NCBI GenBank assembly: GCA_902564265.1
Contig: CACFAI010000002.1
Coordinates: 62,001 to 126,000, forward strand
Direction: 5' to 3'
Source of the DNA: an uncultured Pelagibacteraceae bacterium
Lineage (GTDB): Bacteria > Pseudomonadota > Alphaproteobacteria > Pelagibacterales > Pelagibacteraceae
Length of the DNA: 64,000 nucleotides
In this document: in pieces, positions 1 to 10,192 of the stretch
Layout: each line of letters opens with the position of its first letter
Position numbering within the stretch: position 1 is the first letter of the stretch
The notes under the pieces: generated by a model
What the model saw: only the letters and a program-made list of their open reading frames with translations
Told to the model about the DNA's origin: nothing
Database searches by the model: none
Position numbers and translations under genes: made by a program

Positions 1-87
1 TGCACCACCCTCGGATTTTTGAAATAAAACAAGAATTACAAGAATGATGGCAAGTATAATGTTTATTGTTAGCAAAATATTTTCCAT
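1..87 (-). CDS. secG: Preprotein translocase subunit SecG, N-terminal part (truncated by window edge)
   Basis: Reverse-strand translation MENILLTINIILAIILVILVLFQKSEGGA matches the SecG N-terminus; next to tpiA as in many alphaproteobacteria. Confidence 0.8.
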   Translation of the reverse strand, partial: MENILLTINIILAIILVILVLFQKSEGGA

Positions 88-92
88 GAGGA

Positions 93-833
93 CTAATTAT
101 ACGTTTTTTTTACTATATCAATTAATTTTTTAGGGTTTTGTGATGCACCACCGATTAAAAAACCATCAAGGCTAGTTATCTTTTTTAAATTTCTTATATT
201 TTCAGGATTTACAGATCCGCCGTATAAAATCTTTGGTAATTTACCTTTAAATTTTTTTTTAATAAATTCAACTGTTTGTTCAAGTTCATTGATTTTAGGA
301 ATTTTTCCTGTACCGATTGACCAAACAGGCTCATAGGCAAGAAATATATTAGACTTTTCTTTAATCTTTTTTAAACCAAGTTTAATTTGTTTTGATAAAA
401 TTGACTTTGTTTTTTTTCTCTTTTTTTCAGCCAAAGTTTCACCAATACAAAAAATAACTTTTAATTTTGCCTTAATGGCACTTTTAATTTTGAGATTAAT
501 AAGTTTGTCTGTTTCGCCTTTTTGTCTATTTTCTGAATGACCTAAAATAACATAATTGGCACCAGAGCTTTTAAGCATTTTTGAATTCACAAAACCTGTA
601 TGTGAACCATAATCTTCACTTTCATGACAATTCTGTCCTCCAATATCTATTAAGCAATTTTCAAATTTCTTTAAAAAAGAAGAGATTAAAGTATTTGGGG
701 GACAATAAATTAATCTTCCTTTTTTAATTTCTTTAGATTTTGAAAATCTTATAACTTTATCCAATGTATTTAATGATTTTAAGTTTCCATACATTTTCCA
801 ATTAGCTATGAAATACATAATTTTATTTGTCAT
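93..833 (-). CDS. tpiA: Triosephosphate isomerase
   Basis: IANWKMYGN, VILGHSENR, AYEPVWSIGTGK and LYGGSVNPEN motifs. Confidence 0.97.
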   Translation of the reverse strand: MTNKIMYFIANWKMYGNLKSLNTLDKVIRFSKSKEIKKGRLIYCPPNTLISSFLKKFENCLIDIGGQNCHESEDYGSHTGFVNSKMLKSSGANYVILGHSENRQKGETDKLINLKIKSAIKAKLKVIFCIGETLAEKKRKKTKSILSKQIKLGLKKIKEKSNIFLAYEPVWSIGTGKIPKINELEQTVEFIKKKFKGKLPKILYGGSVNPENIRNLKKITSLDGFLIGGASQNPKKLIDIVKKTYN

Positions 834-889
834 AATTCTTTTTTTAATCTATAGATTTGTTTTTATAGATCAATAAATTATCATATATA

Positions 890-2317
890 ATGTTAAATAA
901 GTTAAAAAATTTCTCAAAAAGTAAACTTGGAGTAGTTGTGGTATTTATTGTTGCCTTGCCTTTTGTATTTTTTGGAATGGGTAGCGTTTTTCAAAACAAA
1001 GATACAAATAATGTAGCAAAGATTGACAATTATAACATTTCAACTAAAAATTTTACAAATCACATAAGTTCATTAGGTATAAGTACCGAAGTAATAAAAA
1101 ATAATTTAGATCAAAATATTTTAGAAGAAATATTAAGTGATTTACTGGCTAAAAAATTTATTGAATTAGAAATAGATTATTATGATTTATTAATTTCAGA
1201 TGAACAATTAGTTAAAGTTATTAAAAAAAATAAAAATTTTTTAGATCAAAACTTAAAATTTGATAGAATTAAATATGAAAAGTTTTTAATTGAAAATAAC
1301 ATTAATGCCTCAGATTTTGAAAAAAGATTAAAAAATAGAGAATTAGAAAAAAAACTTTTTTTTCTATTAAATGGCGGTATAAATGTTCCAGAATTTGTAG
1401 TAAAAAAATATTACAAATATGAAAATAGTAAAATTGATTTAAGATTTATTAATCTCGATATTTTTTACAAAAAAAAAAGTCAATTTACTGATGTAGAGAT
1501 CGCAAATTATATTCAAAATAATAGTGACAATTTACAACAAGATTTTATAGATTTTGATTATATCAAAATAACTCCAAAAAATTTAATTGGCACAGAAGAA
1601 TATAATGAAAAATTTTTCTCAGAAATAGATGATATTGAAAACAACATCTCAAACTTTTCAGATCTTAAAAGTCTTTTGAATAGTTATGAAAATATTAACA
1701 TCGAAAAAAAAACAAATTATACACTTACAAATAATGATGATCCTTTTAAAGAAGTCTTTGACAATAGATTTGATAATGGCATTCAGATTATAGATAAAAA
1801 TGATTTTATTTTAATTTTTCAGGTCAAAAATATCGAAAATAAAATCCCAGATGTCTCAGATGAAAATTTTAAAAACTTTATTTTAACAACACTTGTTGAA
1901 AAAGAAAAATTTGATTTTAATAAAAAAATCTTTGATAAAATAAATGCCAATGAATTTTCAGACGCTGACTTTGAAAATGTAAGTAGTAATAAATCCTTGT
2001 TTAAGAGTATTCAATTAAATTCAGTAAAGGATAATAATTTTTTTGAAATAAACTCGGTTGAATACATGTATTCTCTTCCAGAGAAAAGTTTCCTATTAGC
2101 ATCAGATGAAAAAGGAAAGATATATTTAGCCAAAATAAATAAGATTAAACCACTAAATATTGATAATAAAAAAAAAGATTTTAATACTTATTATGTTAAA
2201 ACTCATGAAAAATTAAAGAGTGATGTTTTTTCTACTTATGATTTATACTTAAATGATAAATATAATGTTAAAATTTATTCAAGAACAATCGAAAGATTAA
2301 GAAACTATTTTAAATGA
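890..2317 (+). CDS. SurA_N/PpiD-like periplasmic folding factor
   Basis: N-terminal TM anchor (VVVFIVALPFVFFGMGSVF) and SurA_N-like helical region; upstream of trpE as in alphaproteobacteria. Confidence 0.75.
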   Translation: MLNKLKNFSKSKLGVVVVFIVALPFVFFGMGSVFQNKDTNNVAKIDNYNISTKNFTNHISSLGISTEVIKNNLDQNILEEILSDLLAKKFIELEIDYYDLLISDEQLVKVIKKNKNFLDQNLKFDRIKYEKFLIENNINASDFEKRLKNRELEKKLFFLLNGGINVPEFVVKKYYKYENSKIDLRFINLDIFYKKKSQFTDVEIANYIQNNSDNLQQDFIDFDYIKITPKNLIGTEEYNEKFFSEIDDIENNISNFSDLKSLLNSYENINIEKKTNYTLTNNDDPFKEVFDNRFDNGIQIIDKNDFILIFQVKNIENKIPDVSDENFKNFILTTLVEKEKFDFNKKIFDKINANEFSDADFENVSSNKSLFKSIQLNSVKDNNFFEINSVEYMYSLPEKSFLLASDEKGKIYLAKINKIKPLNIDNKKKDFNTYYVKTHEKLKSDVFSTYDLYLNDKYNVKIYSRTIERLRNYFK

Positions 2318-3771
2318 AATTAAATGTTGGACTAAAAGAATTTAAAAAAACATACAACCAAAAAAGAAATCAAGTATTATACTATAAGATAAAATCCAAA
2401 AATTCTTCGGAAATTGAAAATTTAATTAATAACTTTTTAGAGGACAAAAATAGTTTTATTTTTGAGTCTGTAGAAAAAGGTAAAATAAAAGGGAGATACA
2501 CAATTTTTGGCAAGAGACCAGACAAAATATGGGAGTTCAATCAAAAGAAGGTTTCTTCAATTATATTAGGAAAGAAAAAAACAATTAAAGGTGATCCCAA
2601 AATCATATTAAGTAAAATAATAGATGATTTTAGATTTAAGACTCCATCTTCATTACCACCAATGTGTAGTATAATAGCTGGATACTTTTCTTATGATACA
2701 ATTAGATATATAGAAAAAATTAAAAATTCTTGTAAAAACGATCTTAAGCTTCCAGATATTAGATTGATAAGACCTACTACTCTAATAATACATGATAATG
2801 TAAAAAAAGAAATTTTTTTCGTTAAAAATATTTTTTCTGATATTAAAATTAATAACTTAGAAAAAAAGTATTTTGAAATACAAGATGAAATTAACAGTTT
2901 ATTGATAAGTTCAAGAATTTCCAGATATCAAAAGAATACATCGGAAATTAAGTTTAGTGTAAAATCAAACATTTCTAAAAAAAGATTTTTCCAAATTGTA
3001 AACAAAGCTAAACAATATATAAAAAAAGGTGACATATTCCAGGTTGTCTTAAGCCAAAGATTTGAAACAAAACTTACAAAAAAACCAATTGAGATTTATA
3101 AGAAATTAAGAGTAACTAATCCTTCGCCGTTTATGTTTTTTTTTAATTTTAATGATTTTCAAATTATTGGCGCAAGTCCAGAAATCTTGGTTAGATTAAG
3201 GAATAATGTAATTACTGTAAGACCAATTGCTGGAACAAGACCTAGAGGTAGAAACAATAAAGAAGACAACTTATTAAAAAAAGATTTGATTAATGATAAA
3301 AAAGAATTATCTGAACATCTTATGCTTCTTGACTTAGGTAGAAATGATGCCGGAAAAGTTTCAAAGATAAATACGATAAAAGTTACTGAAAGATTTAAAA
3401 TCGAAAAGTATTCACACGTTATGCATATTGTGTCTAATGTTACAGGTGTCTATGACAAAAAATTCTCTAAATTTGAAGCTTTAATGGCAGGGTTTCCAGC
3501 AGGTACAGTTTCGGGAGCACCTAAAATTAGAGCAATGGAAATAATTGATGAACTTGAAAAAAATAGTAGAAAAATTTACGCAGGTGGCATTGGATACTTT
3601 TCTGCGAATGGAGATTTTGATACCTGTATAGCACTAAGGACGGCAGTAGCAAAAAATAATAAATTTTATGTTCAGGCGGGAGCTGGTATTGTTGCTGATA
3701 GCAAGCCAATAAATGAATATAATGAAACCATAAATAAGGCGAAAGCTTTAATAAAGTCACTAGAAAAATGA
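2314..3771 (+). CDS. trpE: Anthranilate synthase component I
   Basis: IFQVVLSQRFE, GASPEILVR, RPIAGTRPRG, GTVSGAPKIRAMEII motifs; followed by trpG. Confidence 0.96.
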   Translation: MKLNVGLKEFKKTYNQKRNQVLYYKIKSKNSSEIENLINNFLEDKNSFIFESVEKGKIKGRYTIFGKRPDKIWEFNQKKVSSIILGKKKTIKGDPKIILSKIIDDFRFKTPSSLPPMCSIIAGYFSYDTIRYIEKIKNSCKNDLKLPDIRLIRPTTLIIHDNVKKEIFFVKNIFSDIKINNLEKKYFEIQDEINSLLISSRISRYQKNTSEIKFSVKSNISKKRFFQIVNKAKQYIKKGDIFQVVLSQRFETKLTKKPIEIYKKLRVTNPSPFMFFFNFNDFQIIGASPEILVRLRNNVITVRPIAGTRPRGRNNKEDNLLKKDLINDKKELSEHLMLLDLGRNDAGKVSKINTIKVTERFKIEKYSHVMHIVSNVTGVYDKKFSKFEALMAGFPAGTVSGAPKIRAMEIIDELEKNSRKIYAGGIGYFSANGDFDTCIALRTAVAKNNKFYVQAGAGIVADSKPINEYNETINKAKALIKSLEK

Positions 3772-4343
3772 AAATACTTCTTATTGATAACTACGATAGT
3801 TTTACATACAATTTGTTTCACTACTTGTCTTCTCTAAAAACTAAAGTGCAAGTTTATAGAAATGATAAAATTAATTCCAAGGATATTACAAAAAAGGGAT
3901 TTGATAGAATTGTTATTTCTCCAGGACCTGGTAATCCAAATCAGTCTGGAAATTGTTTGAAAATTGTGAGAGAAATTCATAACAAAATACCCATTCTTGG
4001 AGTTTGCCTTGGACATCAAATAATAGGTCAAGTTTTTGGATCTAAAATAATTCAAGCTAAAAAACTGATGCACGGAAAAACTAGCAGAATAATATCTAAA
4101 AAGATTGGAATACTAAAAAATTTACCTAAAAATTTCGAAGCAACTAGATATCATAGTTTGATAATTGATAAAAAAACATTATCAAAAGACCTCGAAATTA
4201 CTGCGGAAACGAAAGAAGGCCTAATAATGGGTATCAAGCATAAAAGATACAACGTACATGGAGTGCAATTCCATCCTGAAAGTATTAAAACAAAACTTGG
4301 TATAAAAATTTTAAAAAACTTTATTAGATTTAAAAACAAATGA
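3768..4343 (+). CDS. trpG: Anthranilate synthase component II (glutamine amidotransferase)
   Basis: LLIDNYDSFTYNLFHYL, SPGPGNP, GVCLGHQ, VQFHPES. Confidence 0.96.
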   Translation: MKILLIDNYDSFTYNLFHYLSSLKTKVQVYRNDKINSKDITKKGFDRIVISPGPGNPNQSGNCLKIVREIHNKIPILGVCLGHQIIGQVFGSKIIQAKKLMHGKTSRIISKKIGILKNLPKNFEATRYHSLIIDKKTLSKDLEITAETKEGLIMGIKHKRYNVHGVQFHPESIKTKLGIKILKNFIRFKNK

Positions 4344-5332
4344 AACAATTCATAGATAAAATTCGAGCAAAACAAAATTTAACTTTCTTAGAAAGTAAAG
4401 AGGCGTTTAAAAAATTGATGGAAGGAAAAGCTAATGATCAAGAGATATTTGACTTTTTAACTCTATTATCTGAAAAGGGCGAGTCCTCAGATGAAATAGC
4501 TGGAGGTGTTTATATTTTGAGAGAAAAATCAAAACGGGTAAATGTAGATAATTGTATTGATACATGTGGTACAGGTGGAGACGGTATGAACACTTTAAAT
4601 ATTTCTACTGCATCAGCTTTGTTATTAGCTAGTATGGATATTAAAGTAGCAAAACACGGTAACAAGGCTGTTTCATCAAAATGTGGATCTGGGGATGTTT
4701 TGGAAGCTCTTAATATAAATATTAATTTAGAACCAAATGAAATTGAACAACAAATTAATAAAAACAATTTTGGTTTCATGTTTGCACCTAATTACCATAG
4801 TGCAATGAAATTTGTTGGACCAACTAGAAAAAAAATTGGAAAAAGAACAATTTTCAATATGATTGGGCCTCTAAGTAGCCCTGCATTGGTTAAAAAACAA
4901 GTAATTGGTGTATTTGACAAAAAACTTTTAAAAATATTCGCAAACGCTTTAAAAAGTTTAAATATCAAGTTTGCGTGGATTGTAAATAGTGATGATGGAT
5001 TAGATGAAATATCACCATATGCAAAGACTAATGTTATACAATTGAAAAATAGTGAGATTACAGAAATCATAATAGATCCAAAAAAATTAAAAGTAAATGC
5101 AGATAAATTTGATAATCTTGTAGGTCAAGATGCAAAATTTAATGCTGAAAAAATGTTGAATATCTTTAAAGGAGAAGATAATGATTTTTCGAAGGCAGTA
5201 TGTTTGAATGCAGCTGCAGGATTAGTTGTATCTGAAAAATACGAAAATTTTGAATCGGCTTATAACTACGCAAGAGGTTTCATTAAAACTGAGGCTCCTT
5301 ATAAATATTTATTAAAAATACAAAATGTCTAA
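4340..5332 (+). CDS. trpD: Anthranilate phosphoribosyltransferase
   Basis: DTCGTGGDG, KHGNKAVSSKCGSGDVLE, FNMIGPLSSPA motifs. Confidence 0.96.
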   Translation: MKQFIDKIRAKQNLTFLESKEAFKKLMEGKANDQEIFDFLTLLSEKGESSDEIAGGVYILREKSKRVNVDNCIDTCGTGGDGMNTLNISTASALLLASMDIKVAKHGNKAVSSKCGSGDVLEALNININLEPNEIEQQINKNNFGFMFAPNYHSAMKFVGPTRKKIGKRTIFNMIGPLSSPALVKKQVIGVFDKKLLKIFANALKSLNIKFAWIVNSDDGLDEISPYAKTNVIQLKNSEITEIIIDPKKLKVNADKFDNLVGQDAKFNAEKMLNIFKGEDNDFSKAVCLNAAAGLVVSEKYENFESAYNYARGFIKTEAPYKYLLKIQNV

Positions 5333-6116
5333 TAACATCCTTGAAAAAATAATTATAAAAAAAACTGAAAAAATAGAAAAACTCAAGAAAACTATTTCAT
5401 CAGAATCCTTAAATGATTTAATAAAAGAAAATAATACTTTTGCAAATTTTAAAGAAAAAATTGAACACAATATCAAAAATAATAAATTTTCTATTATTGC
5501 TGAAATTAAAAAAGGTAGTCCGTCAGCAGGTATAATAATCAAAAATTATGACCCTGTTGAAATAGCCTCTACATATAATAACAATAAAGCAACTTGCTTA
5601 TCTGTTTTAACTGAAGAGGATTTTTTTTACGGAAATTTAATTCACATAAGCAAAATCAAACAGAAAATAAAATTACCGATTCTTTGTAAAGATTTTTTTA
5701 TCGATAAATTTCAAGTATCTTTAGCCAAAAGTTATGGGGCGGACGCAATATTAATTATATTAGCTGGGGTTTCTGATAAGGTAGCAAATGAATTGTATGA
5801 GGAGGCGCTTAGATTAGACATGTCAATTATTGTTGAGGTCCATACTGTGGAAGAAGCCAAGCGAGCTTTAAAATTTAAAAATTCATTAATTGGAATAAAT
5901 AATAGAAATCTAAAAACTCTCAAAACTGAAATAAATACAACTTACGATATTCATGACGTTTTGGTTGCTCATCCTGGACCTTTAATTTCTGAAAGTGGAA
6001 TAAAAACAAAAGAAGAACTGTTAGAAATTTCAATCAAAACCTCCATCAAAACATTTCTTATTGGTGAATCACTTTTAAAAGATTTAGACAATAATTCAAT
6101 TTTTTCAGTATTATAG
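5325..6116 (+). CDS. trpC: Indole-3-glycerol phosphate synthase
   Basis: IAEIKKGSPSAG, LCKDFFID, EVHTVEEA, IGINNRNLKT motifs. Confidence 0.95.
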   Translation: MSNNILEKIIIKKTEKIEKLKKTISSESLNDLIKENNTFANFKEKIEHNIKNNKFSIIAEIKKGSPSAGIIIKNYDPVEIASTYNNNKATCLSVLTEEDFFYGNLIHISKIKQKIKLPILCKDFFIDKFQVSLAKSYGADAILIILAGVSDKVANELYEEALRLDMSIIVEVHTVEEAKRALKFKNSLIGINNRNLKTLKTEINTTYDIHDVLVAHPGPLISESGIKTKEELLEISIKTSIKTFLIGESLLKDLDNNSIFSVL

Positions 6117-6167
6117 GATTTAAAAACCTTATATTTCCTCTATTTTTTTACTATTGTTAATTAATAA

Positions 6168-6182
6168 GAACTTTTATAGAAC
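6168..6182 (+). promoter_or_regulatory. Alphaproteobacterial-type LexA (SOS) box GAAC-N7-GAAC
   Basis: Exact GAAC TTTTATA GAAC directly upstream of lexA. Confidence 0.75.
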
Positions 6183-6188
6183 ATAAAT

Positions 6189-6203
6189 GTACGTAATTTG
6201 TTC
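6189..6203 (+). promoter_or_regulatory. Second LexA-type box, GTAC-N7-GTTC (one mismatch to GTTC-N7-GTTC)
   Basis: GTAC GTAATTT GTTC ending one base before the likely lexA start codon. Confidence 0.5.
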
Positions 6204-6204
6204 T

Positions 6205-6876
6205 ATGTTAACTAAAAAACAAAAAAATTTATTAATGTTCATCAATAAGAAGCTCAGAAGCAGTGGTGTTTCTCCTTCTTATGAGGAAATGAAAAGCTCT
6301 TTAAATCTCAAATCTAAATCAGGAATTCATAGATTAATAAGTGCATTAGAGGAAAGAGGTTTTATTAAAAGGTTAGCTCATAAAGCAAGAGCATTAGAGG
6401 TTGTAAAACTACCAGAAACAGCTTCGGCAAATGATATTTATAATTCATTTTCACCAAGCGTAATAAAGGGAGGACTTGATGAAACGTCAAACAATGAAAA
6501 TGAAATTCCAGTTTTAGGAAAGATTGCAGCTGGTACACCAGTTGAAGCTATTCAAAATGAGGTAAGTAGAATTCCCCTCCCAGCAAATATTGAGAAAAAT
6601 GGAGAATTTTTTGGCCTTAAAGTTCAAGGTGACTCTATGATAGAAGCTGGAATAAATAATGGTGATACAGTTATTGTAAAAAAAGCAGATACTGCTGAAA
6701 ACGGAAAAATTGTGGTTGCATTAATTGATGACCACGAAGCGATGCTGAAAAGAATTAGAAGAAAAGGTAAAACTATAGCGCTTGAGAGTGCAAATAAAAA
6801 TTACGAAACTAAAATTTTTGGTCCTGATAGAGTAAAAGTTCAAGGTGTTCTGGTATCTTTATATAGAAACTTCTAA
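6205..6876 (+). CDS. lexA: LexA repressor (start moved to internal ATG; ORF opens at 6187)
   Basis: N-terminal w[20 protein letters not shown]; peptidase region [21 protein letters not shown]. Confidence 0.95.
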   Translation: MLTKKQKNLLMFINKKLRSSGVSPSYEEMKSSLNLKSKSGIHRLISALEERGFIKRLAHKARALEVVKLPETASANDIYNSFSPSVIKGGLDETSNNENEIPVLGKIAAGTPVEAIQNEVSRIPLPANIEKNGEFFGLKVQGDSMIEAGINNGDTVIVKKADTAENGKIVVALIDDHEAMLKRIRRKGKTIALESANKNYETKIFGPDRVKVQGVLVSLYRNF

Positions 6877-6898
6877 AAAAATAGTCTAAACATTATTA

Positions 6899-8299
6899 AT
6901 GTCAAAAGTAGCAACAAGATTTGCTCCATCTCCAACAGGGCCTCTTCATATAGGTGGAGTTAGAACTGCATTATTTAACTGGTTATTTGCAAAAAATAAG
7001 GGTGGAAACTTTCTTTTAAGAATAGAGGATACAGACAAAGAAAGATCAAAAAAAGAATTTCAAGATCAAATCATTCAATCTTTAAAATGGATTGGTATTA
7101 ACTATGATAGCGATGAGTATATCCAATCAACTAAAATAAATAGACATGTCAAAATTGCAGAGGAACTTTTAAAAAAAGGGAGTGCTTATAAATGCTATTG
7201 TTCGAATGATGAAATTGAAGAACAAAAAAAAAGAGCTAAACAAAAAAAGATTCCATATATTTATGACAGAAAATGGAGAGATAAAAACGATAATGAGGCC
7301 CCAAAAAATATTAAACCAGTAATAAGATTTAAAAGTAAGATAAATGGTAAATCCAAATTAAAAGATTTAGTGCAAGGAGATGTTGAAATAGATAATAATA
7401 CAATTGAAGATTTTGTAATTTTAAGAAATGATGGAACCCCAACATATAATTTATCAGTAACTGTAGATGACCATGATATGAATGTAACACATATCATCAG
7501 AGGAGATGATCATAAAATAAATACTTTTAAGCAAATGCAAATATATGAATCTATGAATTGGAATCTCCCGATATTTGCCCATATTCCTTTAATTCATACA
7601 AAAGAAGGTAAAAAATTATCAAAAAGGGACAAAGACTCTACACTAGATGATTATTCAAAAATTGGAATAATGCCAGAAGCTTTAAGAAATTATTTGTTAA
7701 GACTGGGGTGGTCTTTTAAAGATAAAGAGATTTTTAACTTGGAAGAAAGTATCAAACACTTTAATTTAGAAGGTATTGGTAAATCTCCTTCTAAATTAGA
7801 TTTAAACCGTATTTTATCTATGAATGAATATTATATTAAGAATATTAAAGAAGATAGTTTATTTAATCAATTAAAAGATTTTTGCGAAAATAATAAAGAA
7901 AAAATACCTTCTGAAAAAGAACATCAAATAAAAAAATCTCTAACATTTCTTAAAAATAAAGCAAAAACATTAGAGGATATTTTCAATAATTCGAAATATT
8001 TACTATTTGACAAAGTTCAGTTCAATAATGAAGATTTAAAATTAATAGATGTTACATCAAAAAAAATAATAGTTGAATTTACTAATAGAATAAAAAATCT
8101 ATCTAAATTTGACCGAGAGAATTTAGAACCATTGGTTAATGAATTGATTAAATCTAATAATACAAATTTTAAAGGTGTTGGTCAGCCATTAAGAATTGCA
8201 TTAACAGGATCAAAATATGGACCAGGTATTTATGATATAATTGTTTCTTTAGGTAAAGACGAGGTTCTCAAAAGATTAGGAAATAAGATATTTATTTAA
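6899..8299 (+). CDS. gltX: Glutamyl-tRNA synthetase
   Basis: RFAPSPTGPLHIGGVRTALFNW and KLSKRD motifs. Confidence 0.96.
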   Translation: MSKVATRFAPSPTGPLHIGGVRTALFNWLFAKNKGGNFLLRIEDTDKERSKKEFQDQIIQSLKWIGINYDSDEYIQSTKINRHVKIAEELLKKGSAYKCYCSNDEIEEQKKRAKQKKIPYIYDRKWRDKNDNEAPKNIKPVIRFKSKINGKSKLKDLVQGDVEIDNNTIEDFVILRNDGTPTYNLSVTVDDHDMNVTHIIRGDDHKINTFKQMQIYESMNWNLPIFAHIPLIHTKEGKKLSKRDKDSTLDDYSKIGIMPEALRNYLLRLGWSFKDKEIFNLEESIKHFNLEGIGKSPSKLDLNRILSMNEYYIKNIKEDSLFNQLKDFCENNKEKIPSEKEHQIKKSLTFLKNKAKTLEDIFNNSKYLLFDKVQFNNEDLKLIDVTSKKIIVEFTNRIKNLSKFDRENLEPLVNELIKSNNTNFKGVGQPLRIALTGSKYGPGIYDIIVSLGKDEVLKRLGNKIFI

Positions 8300-9406
8300 G
8301 ACTTTTGCTGCCTCTTCACTTGAGGAGCTTGCAGATCTTATTTGATCAAGCGTTTTTGAACATTCTTCAACTTGATTTTGTGCAAATTTAGGATTTTTAA
8401 GGAAGTATACAGTTGATTTATAAATTTCCTCAGCGTTACACTCATTTTGTAAAAGTTCTGGAATTACTTCCCTTTTATTTATTATATTTATAATATTAGC
8501 AAACCTAACTTTTACGAGTGACTTCATTATTAGGTAATTAACGTAATTAATTTTATAAATAATTATTGAGGGTACTTTTGCATTACAAATTTCTAAAGAA
8601 ACAGTACCTGATTTTGATACAGCAAAAATTGAATTAAGTAGTACCTCGGACTTAATATCTTTATCTACTATAATGTCACAATTATCTAAATTTGATTTTT
8701 CCAATTTTTCAGTAACAAAATTAATATTTTCTAATGTTGAATGAAATATAAAAACAAAATCTCTAAATTTTTTGTTCATCAACTTTATAAAATCAATTAA
8801 AATAGGTAAAAGAACTTTTAGCTCTGACATTCTGCTTCCTGGAAATATAGAAATTATTTTTTTTCCTCTTGAAATATGAGATATATCAACTTTAGATTTA
8901 TTTTTTTCTAATAGAGGATGTCCTACAAATGTGTTTAGGATATTTTCTTTATCAAAATATTTTCTTTCAAAATCAAATAATAATAAAAAGTGATCCATAA
9001 ACTTTTTGAATTTTTTAACTCGTCCCTCTCTCCAAATCCATACTTGAGGTGCAACATAATGAATAGTTTTAATATTAGGATTAATTTTTTTTACTCTTTC
9101 AGCAACGCGAAGAGTAAAATCAGGACTATCTACACTAAATAATATATCAGGGTCAAATTTAATAATTTCTTTAACTGTAAAATCAATTTTTTTTTTAATT
9201 TTTAAAATATTTAATAAAACACTTGTAAAACCCATATAAGTTATTTGTTCAATATTGAAAATTGAATTTATACCCAAACTTGCTAGATTTGATCCACCAA
9301 CTGATAAAAACTTAATATCATTATTTCCTTTTTGAATTTTTTCAATTACTGTTGATGCTAATTTATCTCCTGAAGCTTCTCCCGTCAAAATAAAGATTTT
9401 TTTCAT
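8276..9406 (-). CDS. lpxB: Lipid-A-disaccharide synthase
   Basis: FILTGEASGDKLAS, HYVAPQVWIWREGR, SIFPGSRMSE motifs. Confidence 0.95.
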   Translation of the reverse strand: MKKIFILTGEASGDKLASTVIEKIQKGNNDIKFLSVGGSNLASLGINSIFNIEQITYMGFTSVLLNILKIKKKIDFTVKEIIKFDPDILFSVDSPDFTLRVAERVKKINPNIKTIHYVAPQVWIWREGRVKKFKKFMDHFLLLFDFERKYFDKENILNTFVGHPLLEKNKSKVDISHISRGKKIISIFPGSRMSELKVLLPILIDFIKLMNKKFRDFVFIFHSTLENINFVTEKLEKSNLDNCDIIVDKDIKSEVLLNSIFAVSKSGTVSLEICNAKVPSIIIYKINYVNYLIMKSLVKVRFANIINIINKREVIPELLQNECNAEEIYKSTVYFLKNPKFAQNQVEECSKTLDQIRSASSSSEEAAKVLNKYLIS

Positions 9407-10191
9407 TTTACTAATATAAACATCTTATTTTTAATTGCATAATTAATGCATTTATTTTTTTCTAAAAAAATGTTTTGTTTATCCTTTAATACTATTCCTT
9501 TAATGCCTGCGATTTTACAATCTTTAAAAGTATCCAAACCTATTGTGGGTAAATCAACTCTCATATCTTGTTTTTTCTTTGGATACTTAATTAATACACC
9601 CCTTTTAATTTTTGTTTTATTCATCTTTTTGATCAAATTTTTAGTTCCCTTTGAGGTTTCTTTAAAAATTGAATTTTCCCTTACAATAATTGCTTGAATA
9701 TGGTCAAGGGCATTAGTTTTTTTGAGTATATTTTCACCTTTTTTAATATCAGTTAAATCTTCTTTTGTAGGTTTATATTTAGTGTAGTTTCCTTTCTTTA
9801 ATGGCAATTCTGGAGTAAAGGAAGTAGATTTAATTACCTTAATTTTTTCTAAGGCAAAAATATTTATTAATTCCTTTAAAATAGCAGCATCTCCTTTTTT
9901 ATAAGCTTTGATAATTTTTGGAAGATAATAAATTCCTGTCATATCAAGTTTTAATTTAGACAAGTTTGGTTTGTCTATTTTACCTGCAAACAACACTTTA
10001 TTGCATTTATTTTTTCTCAATAATTTTAAAATTGAACCGAACTGTCCTATACTTATTCTGTGTGAGTTTGAGTTTTTTTTAAAAATATTATTTTTTGAAA
10101 AATCTAGGATTAGATATTTTTTTTTTCTTTTTTTTAATTTTTCTAAAATTAATTTTGGAAAATCCGTATCTCCAAAGAACAAACCTATCAT
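9403..10191 (-). CDS. lpxI: UDP-2,3-diacylglucosamine pyrophosphatase LpxI
   Basis: DUF1009/LpxI-type sequence (GDAAIL, RVDLPTIGLDTFKDCKIAGIKGIVL) between lpxA and lpxB. Confidence 0.88.
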   Translation of the reverse strand: MIGLFFGDTDFPKLILEKLKKRKKKYLILDFSKNNIFKKNSNSHRISIGQFGSILKLLRKNKCNKVLFAGKIDKPNLSKLKLDMTGIYYLPKIIKAYKKGDAAILKELINIFALEKIKVIKSTSFTPELPLKKGNYTKYKPTKEDLTDIKKGENILKKTNALDHIQAIIVRENSIFKETSKGTKNLIKKMNKTKIKRGVLIKYPKKKQDMRVDLPTIGLDTFKDCKIAGIKGIVLKDKQNIFLEKNKCINYAIKNKMFILVK

Positions 10192-10192
10192 T

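Noticed and set aside
3527-3760. Minus-strand 77-aa ORF inside trpE
   Set aside because: Lies fully antisense to a strongly supported gene and has low-complexity composition; typical shadow ORF.
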